Source: an uncultured Ruminococcus sp. (GTDB lineage Bacteria; Bacillota; Clostridia; Oscillospirales; Ruminococcaceae). From it: a stretch of DNA of 64,000 bases. A program made the translations under genes and the position numbers. Where the stretch lies: positions 19,626 through 83,625 of the forward strand of contig CANQWA010000005.1 in assembly GCA_947627445.1 (NCBI GenBank), written 5' to 3'. Positions within the stretch are counted from its first letter, which is position 1; every line of letters begins with the position of its first letter. Below the pieces are notes generated by a model. That model was not told the origin of the DNA. It saw only the letters and a list, made by a program, of their open reading frames with translations, and ran no database searches. This document shows positions 52,726 through 61,066 of the stretch, one piece after another.

Positions 52726-53067
52726 AGGCTAACCCGCACAAAGATGGTGCATCAGATGCGCCGTCAGATTTTTCGTTAAATCAGAACTTGTTCTCATCGG
52801 ATATTGCACCTGTCTTTTCGGCAAATTTTGCCGATTGCTGCGTGGAAAAAGCTCACCATACGGCAGGTTGCTTTCGCTTTTTTGCCTTGCCCTCGTCATA
52901 ATGTTGCTCGAAAATCCATGCACAAATCCGATGAGAACAAGTTCTAAAACCAAAAGCGGAGGGAATACTTGGTGTATTCACGAGCATTTTGGTGAAATAT
53001 GACGGAAAACAGACAACGCAGATGACGTGCAAAGCCCATAGGCGCTCTTTGTGCGGGTTTGCCTTTA
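52726..53067. repeat. Long copy (R4) of dispersed repeat, interrupted by a second element (52793-52945)
   Basis: AACCCGCACAAAGATGGTGCATCAGATGCGCCGTCAGATTTTT ... CAGATGACGTGCAAAGCCCATAGGCGCTCTTTGTGCGGGTTTGCCTTTA, same ends as R3. Confidence 0.8.
52793..52945. mobile_element. 153-bp MITE-like element nested in R4
   Basis: Perfect 20-bp TIRs AGAACTTGTTCTCATCGGAT / ATCCGATGAGAACAAGTTCT; no transposase coding capacity. Confidence 0.75.
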
Positions 53068-55785
53068 TTGAAGTAATTCTCGTTTCATCAGGCACAAATC
53101 AAATACATTGAGTCTGCCATCCTGGCGTAAATCTCCTGCTTCCCAGTTATCCAAATGAACATCCGGTACTGCCAGCAACCATTTCTGAAGCAATACAGCA
53201 TCTGCTATATCCAGCTTTCCGTCAGCGTTTACATCGCCACGTATTTCTGTATCTTTGGAGGCAGGCTCTATCACGAACTTCTGTCCTGTGCCGCCCCAGT
53301 ATTCCCACTGACATAGATTTGCCCCGTCATCCGTGCTAATATTATAGACATCAACGCACCGTTTTCCACCAGATGACAAAGTCAGTATGGAATACGAACC
53401 GTCCTTATTTGCGATCAAACTGAATTTTTGTGAGTCATCGCCTGAATAATCCAAAAACGCAACGTTTGCGCCGTCTTCAGAAGCATGATTTTCCACCGTA
53501 AGAGCCTTTCCGTCCACGGTGGTTATGGTATAATTGCCATCGTCAAGACGGGTGAATGTGAGGCTCTGGAATTCGCCCTGAACTGCATTGCCGGCGTTTT
53601 CAGTGACAAATAAGCCGCTGTTGACATTTCTTACGGTATAGTTGCTGCTGTTCACCTGCGGATAAACCGGCTGTATGCTCCAGAGCTGACAATCACCGCC
53701 CCAATATTCCCATTGATCAATATTTGCGCCGGATTCTGTTGACATTTCAAACACATCAAGCCCCGATTGATCATCAGAGCATTTGGATACAATTCCATAA
53801 CGGCTACCGTCACGGATCAGTTTCCACAGTTGATTATCACTGCCTGTAAACGTCTGCAATTCCACATTCAGACCATTCGTTCCGCTGTTTTCGGAAACCG
53901 AAACGCACTTGCTCTCATCTACCATGGAGACAATGCGGCAGTAACCGTCATCTTCGGCAATGATTCGCCATTCCTGCGGACTTCCGCCAAGTTTGCTCCA
54001 CTGCTGAATATTTGTCCCGTCGGCAGGATTTCCGTTTTCGAGGTCGAGCAGCATATTGCTGCCAATATTTCTGATTGTATAGGAAACGCCGCTGAACAGT
54101 TCCGTATCGCCGATCTTAACCGATGAGCCGTACCCTTGTGCAGAATCTGCATGGTAAACAAGCTGGCTGTTTTTTTGGATAAGATCGACCGTATCTTCTG
54201 CGGCATCATACGCCGTTTTTTTGCTGCCCCAGATGCAGGTATTATTGCCGGTTGCAGTGAAAGTCATGCGCTGTGTCATTTCTGCGGATTCGTCTGCCTG
54301 TACAAGAAATGCGCCCTTATATGTCACGCCGCCAATGGATACGCTCATATACGGCGTTCCGTTCTGCATTTGCCATGTACCCGATATATCCCCCGATATT
54401 GTGCCGTCTGCATGCAGTTTGATATTTTTAGGCTTCTCAACATCTGCGCTTTTTTCATTTTCAAATTTCTGATTCAGCGTATGGAAAATAAACTCATAAT
54501 CCCCGATAACCGCTGTTTCGCTGTGACCGTATGCGGAAAGGGTTTCTCCGGCGTATTCATAAGGAGCAGCTGTAATCCAGCCATCCTCATTCATAATAAG
54601 TTGATGTACACGAACCTCATGGAATCCATATGGATCGTCAAATTTTGTATGATAGATAACATACAGTTTACCGTCGTCATCCATCAGTGCAGAATTATGT
54701 CCCTGTGCCTTGAACGGACGGTCGTTGCAATTCCACTGATAGTTGCTCATCAGCCGTTCTCCGATTGTACCGCCAATATTGTCACCGCCTCTGGGATAAA
54801 TCGCACTGTTTCCGTTCTGATCCACAAACGGACCTGTCGGCGATTCGCTGCGGAAAATCCGCATATTGTATCCGCCGTTGGAATTGAAATATCCATATGA
54901 CAGGAAGAGATAATAATACCCCTTGCCGCTGTCTGGAGACTTCATGTATCGGATATACGGTCCCTCTCCGGATACATAATTTCCGCCGGCGATTTTTTTA
55001 CCCATGTATGCGTCGGATTCATTCGCTTTTGTCTCATACTGCACATGGTAGTCACGCAGTCCTGTATTCTCGTCCAGTTCCAACATATAGATTCCACCGA
55101 ACCATGAGCCGTAGACCATATGCAGATTGCCGCTTTCATCATAAAATACCGCAGGATCTATGGCATTCGTTCCATAAGCCGCATTCCATGAGCCGTTTGA
55201 AAGATATCTGCTGATATCGGGATTATTTCCGAGGACTTTAGGTACGTCGGTCTGGTTGACATGATTCACGGAATTATTGGTAAATCCGGAATATACAATA
55301 GAACCCTGATACGTGTAAGGACCGTCTATCTGATCAGAGGTGCAAAGGACTATGGAAGAATTCCAGACCTGACCGTTTATAGAGAGATACATGCAATATT
55401 TTTTCATTGACGGATTATAGATAATATCAGGTGCCCACATATTTCCAGCCAGATCGTAACCGCTCGTAGTATTTGACCATTTTTCCGGAATGGCGAGATC
55501 GGTATAGATATTTGGAAAAAATGTGGTGTTAGTAGAGCCAAGATTGGAATTAGCCGCAGCTGTCCAGTTTTCAAGGTCATTGGAACGTGCTGCCCCAAGA
55601 TGCGAACCAATGATGTAATAGCTGCCGTCTTCCAGCTTTACAATAGACGGATCATGCACCGATGCTCTGGTAAAGTTTGCTGCGTCTGCCGTGATGACAG
55701 CGGCAGTATTTGCGAGAAGCAAACAGCTCGCCGTCAGTGTCGAAATGCATTTTTTCCATTTCATTGTAATTCCTCCATCATGCAT
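53065..55785 (-). CDS. Secreted GH43 (arabinan endo-alpha-L-arabinosidase-like) with two RICIN-type domains and C-terminal dockerin
   Basis: RASVHDPSIVKLEDGSYYIIGSHLG; AIDPAVFYDESGNLHMVYGSWFGGIYML; RICIN QxW repeats; GDVNADGKLDIADAVLLQKWLLAVPDVHLDNWEAGDLRQDGRLNVFDLCLMKRELL. Confidence 0.92.
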   Translation of the reverse strand: MHDGGITMKWKKCISTLTASCLLLANTAAVITADAANFTRASVHDPSIVKLEDGSYYIIGSHLGAARSNDLENWTAAANSNLGSTNTTFFPNIYTDLAIPEKWSNTTSGYDLAGNMWAPDIIYNPSMKKYCMYLSINGQVWNSSIVLCTSDQIDGPYTYQGSIVYSGFTNNSVNHVNQTDVPKVLGNNPDISRYLSNGSWNAAYGTNAIDPAVFYDESGNLHMVYGSWFGGIYMLELDENTGLRDYHVQYETKANESDAYMGKKIAGGNYVSGEGPYIRYMKSPDSGKGYYYLFLSYGYFNSNGGYNMRIFRSESPTGPFVDQNGNSAIYPRGGDNIGGTIGERLMSNYQWNCNDRPFKAQGHNSALMDDDGKLYVIYHTKFDDPYGFHEVRVHQLIMNEDGWITAAPYEYAGETLSAYGHSETAVIGDYEFIFHTLNQKFENEKSADVEKPKNIKLHADGTISGDISGTWQMQNGTPYMSVSIGGVTYKGAFLVQADESAEMTQRMTFTATGNNTCIWGSKKTAYDAAEDTVDLIQKNSQLVYHADSAQGYGSSVKIGDTELFSGVSYTIRNIGSNMLLDLENGNPADGTNIQQWSKLGGSPQEWRIIAEDDGYCRIVSMVDESKCVSVSENSGTNGLNVELQTFTGSDNQLWKLIRDGSRYGIVSKCSDDQSGLDVFEMSTESGANIDQWEYWGGDCQLWSIQPVYPQVNSSNYTVRNVNSGLFVTENAGNAVQGEFQSLTFTRLDDGNYTITTVDGKALTVENHASEDGANVAFLDYSGDDSQKFSLIANKDGSYSILTLSSGGKRCVDVYNISTDDGANLCQWEYWGGTGQKFVIEPASKDTEIRGDVNADGKLDIADAVLLQKWLLAVPDVHLDNWEAGDLRQDGRLNVFDLCLMKRELLQ

Positions 55786-55930
55786 TGATAAAAATCATTT
55801 ACGGATTGAACGTACTATAATTATAACATGATTATAACACAATAAGCATTTTATTTTAATGACGGATGTGCTCATTTTTATGACTTTTTGTGGCATTTTT
55901 TAGTTCTAATATGAGAACTTGTTCTCACTC

Positions 55931-55964
55931 CTCCAAAATCCGACAGAACATCGGATTTTTGGAG
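55931..55964. repeat. Hairpin CTCCAAAATCCGACAGAACATCGGATTTTTGGAG, related to 2645-2677
   Basis: Near-identical stem and shared flank GGAATGCCTG/GGAACGCCTG. Confidence 0.65.
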
Positions 55965-56123
55965 GAATGCCTGTGATGCTCTTCTGTCAAATGGTGCAAA
56001 ATAAATGCATTTTGGACGAAAATATCATTTGAATCGATTGCTGCAAGATGTACCATATCATGAGTCCCATATGACATTTGAATGAAATGCCGAAATAAAA
56101 ACGAATTTGTTCATATAATGTCA

Positions 56124-56152
56124 TTGACTTTGTCAGGACGATATGGTATAAT
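56124..56152 (+). promoter_or_regulatory. Promoter of tRNA-Pro
   Basis: TTGACT -17 nt- TATAAT. Confidence 0.8.
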
Positions 56153-56161
56153 AGAAAATAT

Positions 56162-56238
56162 CGAGGTGTAACTCAGTTTGGTAGAGTGCTTGCTTTGGGA
56201 GCAAGATGCCGCAGGTTCGAATCCTGTCACCTCGACCA
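56162..56238 (+). tRNA. tRNA-Pro(TGG), CCA encoded
   Basis: Acceptor CGAGGTG/CACCTCG; anticodon arm CTTGC TTTGGGA GCAAG (TGG); T arm CAGGTTCGAATCCTG; ACCA end. Confidence 0.95.
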
Positions 56239-56246
56239 TATCAGCA

Positions 56247-56283
56247 CCGTAATTTTTGACACAGTCGAATTACGGTGCATTTT
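56247..56283 (+). terminator. tRNA-Pro terminator
   Basis: GCACCGTAATT...AATTACGGTGC followed by ATTTTTG. Confidence 0.8.
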
Positions 56284-56345
56284 TGTGAAATATGACAGAA
56301 AATAGGCAAGCAGTTGACGTGCAATCTTTGTGTGGGTTTGCCTGA
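56280..56345. repeat. Right-end fragment (R5) of the long dispersed repeat
   Basis: GTGAAATATGACAGAAAATAGGCAAGCAGTTGACGTGCAATCTTTGTGTGGGTTTGCCTGAA matches the right halves of R3/R4. Confidence 0.7.
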
Positions 56346-56373
56346 ATAAATAAAGAAGAAAGAAGAGGATACG

Positions 56374-59109
56374 ATGAAGAAAAGAAGCTATGCCGCATTG
56401 ACGGCGGCAGCCCTGCTGTGCAGCACCTTGCCTGTGTTGCCGGCAAAGGAGGTCTCGGCGGCGGAAACAGCCTATCCGGCGCAGTATTTCCGTCTGGGTA
56501 TGGCGGATACGGATGCCAATGTCACGGCTTCCGGCACAACTCTTGTACCGTCTGCCATGAAGGGCACCGCTGCGGAAAAATGGTCGCTCAACTGGGTGAG
56601 TGACGGTGTGTTTGAGATCGTCAATGCCGCTGATGGTCTGCTGCTGACGGCAGAGGGTTCGGGTGTGGCACTGGAAAAAGACACGGACAGCGAAAATCAA
56701 CGCTGGGAGATCAAGGGTGTGGCACAGGACTTTGACGGCTATGATCTCTATTACCGTGTCACCGGCACGAACGGCACTTCACTGACCTACACGGAAAATG
56801 CCGGCTTTTCCCTGGCGGACTATACCGGAGATACATACCAGCAATTCAAGCTCAATCTGGACGGTCTGGAGGGCTGGGCTGCCAATGCGAACACCTCTGC
56901 CGGAGAGAAAGCCGGTACGATTGGCGGTCTGCTTGGTGAAGTTGTGTATGTGGACAATGCGGATGACCTCGAAAAGCAGCTGAACACTGACAAGGCGCAG
57001 ACCATTGTCATCACAAGTGACATTGACATGCAGAAAAAGGGAAATACCCGTGTCCGTGACAACAAGACCATTGTCGGCTGCTACGGGAGCCATACGATCT
57101 ATGACAGCCAGTTCCGGACAAATGATGCCTATGGTGCGGAGGACGATTCCCCCTCGGATAACATCATTTTCCGCAATTTGAAAATGGTTGCCAAGAACGT
57201 TCCCAACCGCATTTTGATTAACATCTGGTCATCAAGGCAGATCTGGATCGACCATATTTATTTTGAGTCGCAGCTGACCTATGACCGCACCGGAGACGGG
57301 CAGGACGAAGTGGGCAAGTTCATCTGGATCAACACGCCCTATGACAGTTACATGGATGCCAAGGACCGCCTGCGCAGTCCGGATTATGTGACGATCTCGT
57401 ATTGTCACTTGAAAAATCGTTACTGGACGGTCGCTTACGGCACACAAAATGATGAGCTGACCCGTGACAGGACGACACTGCTCTATAACTGGTGGGATGA
57501 GAATGTGCGCCGCTGTCCGCAGCTTGGCAATGGTGCGGCACATATCTATAATAACTACTACTCCGCCTACGGTACGGGAGCAAATGGCTCCGCAACAAGC
57601 GGTATCATCGGCGGCGACGGGTCGGATATGGTATCGGAGAACAACTATTTTAACGGCTACAATATGCAGCAGGCATTCATGATGGGCGGCGGCAAAGACC
57701 CATGCCGGGATGCCGGTTCGTATCTGTCGGAGGGGCTGGATGCGGCGCCGGCTGCGGTGAAGTTTACCCCGCAGACAACATCGAGCTGGTATCCCAACAA
57801 AACCAGCTATGGCTATTCGCTCCTCGATGCCTATAACACGAAAAACACCGACACCAAGGCATTCTGCACGGCGTATTCCGGTGATCAGATGAAAGCGAAT
57901 AGCATGAAATATATCACGGATGCAGAATTTACAGACTGGATTACAACTGCCTATCCCTCGCCGTTTTTGCGTCATGTGGATTTTTCAGCAGTCGTTCCGG
58001 CAGTGTTCACAAGCGGTTCGGTATATCGGCTGAAAAATGTCAATTCCGGGCTGTATATGCAGGTAGAGGGTGCTGCTGCGGAAAACGGTACCAATGTGCA
58101 GCAGTGGGGCACGGCGGACGGTGTCACGCATGACCTCTGGAAGCTGATCGACGAGGGAGAGGGCTATTACAGCCTGATCTCCGCAGTCGGTGACGGCGGA
58201 ACATATGCGCTCGACATTGCCGGAAAGAAAACCGCTGATGGCACAAATGCGGACATTTACCAGTACAACGGCGGCGACAATCAAAAATTTATGCTCACGG
58301 CAAATCCGGATGGTTCGTATAAACTCCGGACGAAGATCACGGGCGGAAAGTCTGCCATGGAAATTGCTGATGCCGGGACAGGTTCGGGCGACAATGTACA
58401 GCAGTGGACAATCAACGGAAATGCCTGTCAGGACTGGTTTTTAGAAGCAGCGGATGATCCGGGCTGCCGTATGGACACAGAGCTGGCATATGAATTTGAA
58501 AACGCCAATTCCGGCATGGTGATGGACATTACCGGCGGGGAAATGGCAGAAGCCACCAATGTGCAGCAGTGGACAACAGGGCATTTTGCCTCGCAGAAAT
58601 GGAAACTCGAAGCATTTTCTGGCAGCGGAAATTACTACTATATCCGGAGCATGGCAGATGAGAATTATGTACTCAAAGCCATGAGTGGGGAAAGCGGCGG
58701 CAACCTTGCTATTGTACCGTATTCCTCCAAGGATTCTGCGATGCTATTCAAATTCTCGAAAAATCCAGACGGCAGCTATCTCATCCGGACGAGAGTTTCC
58801 CGTGATGCGGCAGTGGTGGAAATTGCCAATGCCGGAACGGGTTCGGGCGACAATGTGCAGCAGTGGGAACTGAACGGAAATGCCTGTCAGAAGTGGGTAC
58901 TGAACACAGAAAAGCTACCCAAAGCGATCAAGGGCGATGTCAATGCCGATGGCACATTCGATGTTGCAGATGTTGTACTTTTGCAGAAATGGCTGCTTGC
59001 TGTTCCGGAGACGCATCTTGCGGACTGGAAGGCGGGAGACCTTGATGAAGATGAAAGGCTGGATATTTTTGATCTGGCAATGATAAAACGTTTGTTGATC
59101 AACGGCTGA
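56374..59109 (+). CDS. Secreted PL1 pectate lyase with RICIN-type domains and C-terminal dockerin
   Basis: WIDHIYFES..., VTISYCHLKNRYWTVAYGTQNDELTRDRTTLLYNWWDENVRRCPQLGNGAAHIYNNYY; RICIN repeats; dockerin GDVNADGTFDVADVVLLQKWLLAVPETHLADWKAGDLDEDERLDIFDLAMIKRLLING. Confidence 0.93.
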   Translation: MKKRSYAALTAAALLCSTLPVLPAKEVSAAETAYPAQYFRLGMADTDANVTASGTTLVPSAMKGTAAEKWSLNWVSDGVFEIVNAADGLLLTAEGSGVALEKDTDSENQRWEIKGVAQDFDGYDLYYRVTGTNGTSLTYTENAGFSLADYTGDTYQQFKLNLDGLEGWAANANTSAGEKAGTIGGLLGEVVYVDNADDLEKQLNTDKAQTIVITSDIDMQKKGNTRVRDNKTIVGCYGSHTIYDSQFRTNDAYGAEDDSPSDNIIFRNLKMVAKNVPNRILINIWSSRQIWIDHIYFESQLTYDRTGDGQDEVGKFIWINTPYDSYMDAKDRLRSPDYVTISYCHLKNRYWTVAYGTQNDELTRDRTTLLYNWWDENVRRCPQLGNGAAHIYNNYYSAYGTGANGSATSGIIGGDGSDMVSENNYFNGYNMQQAFMMGGGKDPCRDAGSYLSEGLDAAPAAVKFTPQTTSSWYPNKTSYGYSLLDAYNTKNTDTKAFCTAYSGDQMKANSMKYITDAEFTDWITTAYPSPFLRHVDFSAVVPAVFTSGSVYRLKNVNSGLYMQVEGAAAENGTNVQQWGTADGVTHDLWKLIDEGEGYYSLISAVGDGGTYALDIAGKKTADGTNADIYQYNGGDNQKFMLTANPDGSYKLRTKITGGKSAMEIADAGTGSGDNVQQWTINGNACQDWFLEAADDPGCRMDTELAYEFENANSGMVMDITGGEMAEATNVQQWTTGHFASQKWKLEAFSGSGNYYYIRSMADENYVLKAMSGESGGNLAIVPYSSKDSAMLFKFSKNPDGSYLIRTRVSRDAAVVEIANAGTGSGDNVQQWELNGNACQKWVLNTEKLPKAIKGDVNADGTFDVADVVLLQKWLLAVPETHLADWKAGDLDEDERLDIFDLAMIKRLLING

Positions 59110-59152
59110 TATTTGTGTGAAGAAATGCTGTGTACGTTTATTCGTATGCAGC
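58990..59152. repeat. Arm A of 163-bp inverted repeat (dockerin 3' end plus downstream)
   Basis: Manual alignment with reverse complement of 60904-61066: 2 mismatches in 163. Confidence 0.93.
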
Positions 59153-59345
59153 TTTTCATGATAAGGAAACCAATCCTCATGTGCATATCATCATATATTC
59201 CACAAATGAGCGTGAAGGATTTCTGAGAATCATGGCATCGAAAAAATCCGCAGCGGCTTTGCAAATGATATTTATCAGGATGAATTGCATCATCTGTATC
59301 AGCAGCAAACAGATTTGCGGAATGAGTAAACCCGCTTCCACAAAA
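59150..59345 (+). pseudogene. Remnant of MobA/MobL-type (MobP-like) relaxase
   Basis: FHDKETNPHVHIIIYSTNEREGFL then frameshifted pieces KSAAAL.../DELHHLYQQQTDLRNE. Confidence 0.6.
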
Positions 59346-59449
59346 CTGAAACATCCCCCTCTGTACAAAACAGCGTAAAAGTGGTAAAATAGAAGCATAG
59401 AAAACGCTGTGCGAACAGCACTCGGAGGGTGAAATCAAAAATGCGGAAA

Positions 59450-59949
59450 ATTGAGTATGTTACGCAATGAAAGACTGATCACACCAAGCGGATTATCGCT
59501 TGTCGGACAGGTGCTCGGGTATCGGAGTGTCGATGCATCAACAGATTCTTGACGGAAATGTCGATATGTTTCTGTCCTGCGGCTATGAGCCGTCATCGCT
59601 GGAAAACGGCTGTGTTCCTGTGGATATTGATGTTTCCCCATTTGACAATTCCGGCAGTCATAAAGCTGGCGTTTCACGCACCGACAAGAATTCTGACGGC
59701 TATGCACTGATTCTGAAACGCACGATGATCGCTTACAATATTTTGCGTATCATCGGAACAGCGGCGATGAAAGGCAATGATATGCCCATCCGCCGCAGCA
59801 CGATCAAACGCAGAAGAATCCGGACTGTGATTGACAATCTGATTCTGATTGCAGGACATCTGACAGATCATGCCCGAAAACTGCGCATTACTCTCAGGCA
59901 CTGTAACGGCTGGATTTGTACCTTTCTTAGAGACGCTGAATCATTTTGA
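59450..59949 (+). pseudogene. Degenerate IS1380-like transposase with internal deletion
   Basis: MLRNERLITPSGLSLVGQVLG ... PVDIDVSPFDNSGSHKAGVSRT ... MIAYNILRIIGTAAMKGNDMPIRRSTIKRRRIRTVIDNLILIAGHLTDHARK. Confidence 0.65.
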
Positions 59950-59971
59950 GTTTTGCGGAATCAGGTTTTTA

Positions 59972-60597
59972 TCAATCCTTATCGTAGAATCTCTGCTCTT
60001 TTCTGCTTTTACGAGGTGGAATCACTGTAATCATACCGTTTTCTTCGGCAAATTCTACGATTTCGCCAGAATCATATCCGCAATCAGCAAGTAAGTATTC
60101 TGCATCCATCCCCGTTATTAGATCGACAGCTTTTTTGCAATCAGCTCTGGTACCCTCCGTGATAAATATTCTGCCCGGCATACCATTCGCATCCACGGCA
60201 AGGTGAATTTTTGTGTTGAGCCCCCTTTTGTTTTGCTCATTTCTTGATTCCCGCCTTTTGCACCTGCTGCGTGCGGATGCACTTTGCAATGACTCGCATC
60301 AATCATAAGCCACTCGAAATCAGGCTGATCTATGAGCTTTTCGAGAATTTTCTCCCATATTCCTGCATCTCTCCATCGACGAAAGCGCTGATGAACAGTT
60401 CCCCACTTCTCGTAGGATGGTGGGAGATCTCGCCAAGGTGCTCCTGTGCGCAGAATCCAGAAAACGGTGTTTATCAATAAACGATTATCTTTTGCGATTC
60501 CGCCCCATTGTCCGCGCTGTCCGGGTAAAATTGGCTCTAAAATCGCCCATGCTTCATCTGAAATATCATGTCTATGTTGACTATTATTTGCCATCAT
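59972..60597 (-). mobile_element. IS5-family (IS427-type) transposase in two overlapping frames, C-terminally truncated
   Basis: ORF A DISDEAWAILEPILPGQRGQWGG...DASHCKVHPHAAGAKGGNQ; ORF B NKRGLNTKIHLAVDANGMP...DCGYDSGEIVEFAEENGMITVIPPRKSRKEQRFYDKD*; expected C-terminal YREH-type region absent. Confidence 0.85.
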
Positions 60598-60670
60598 AGT
60601 TGCTCCTCTCGGTATTGGTGGTATCTATTTTAGCACATTTATGGAATTATGTCAATCTCGGGTAGACACT

Positions 60671-60790
60671 ATCTAACGAAGGCGTTCATGTTGACAACAT
60701 GGAGGGCGTGATCATGCTGCGGACAACAATGTCTCCGAACGTCTATTTTCAGCAGCTTGGCAGAGCATTGTCGAGAACTACAAGAAAAAT
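60671..60790 (+). pseudogene. Fragment of an SF2 helicase C-terminal domain
   Basis: LSNEGVHVDNMEGVIMLRTTMSPNVYFQQLGRALSR resembles motifs V-VI of mobile-element-type helicases. Confidence 0.55.
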
Positions 60791-60903
60791 CCGAAAGCAT
60801 TTACTGTATATACCGACCCTAAAACCGCATCTGCACGGAATTTCAAAGTAGAAAGCGATCATATATGGTATGATTATAATAACAGCAGGAATGTAAAAGA
60901 AGT

Positions 60904-61066
60904 GCTGCATACGAATAAACGTACACAGCATTTCTTCACACAAATATCAGCCGTTGATCAACAAACGTTTTATCATTGCCAGATCAAAAATATCCAACCT
61001 TTCATCTTCATCAAGGTCTCCTGCCTTCCAGTCCGCAAGATGCGTCTCCGGAACAGCAAGCAGCCA
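60904..61066. repeat. Arm B of 163-bp inverted repeat
   Basis: See 58990-59152. Confidence 0.93.
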
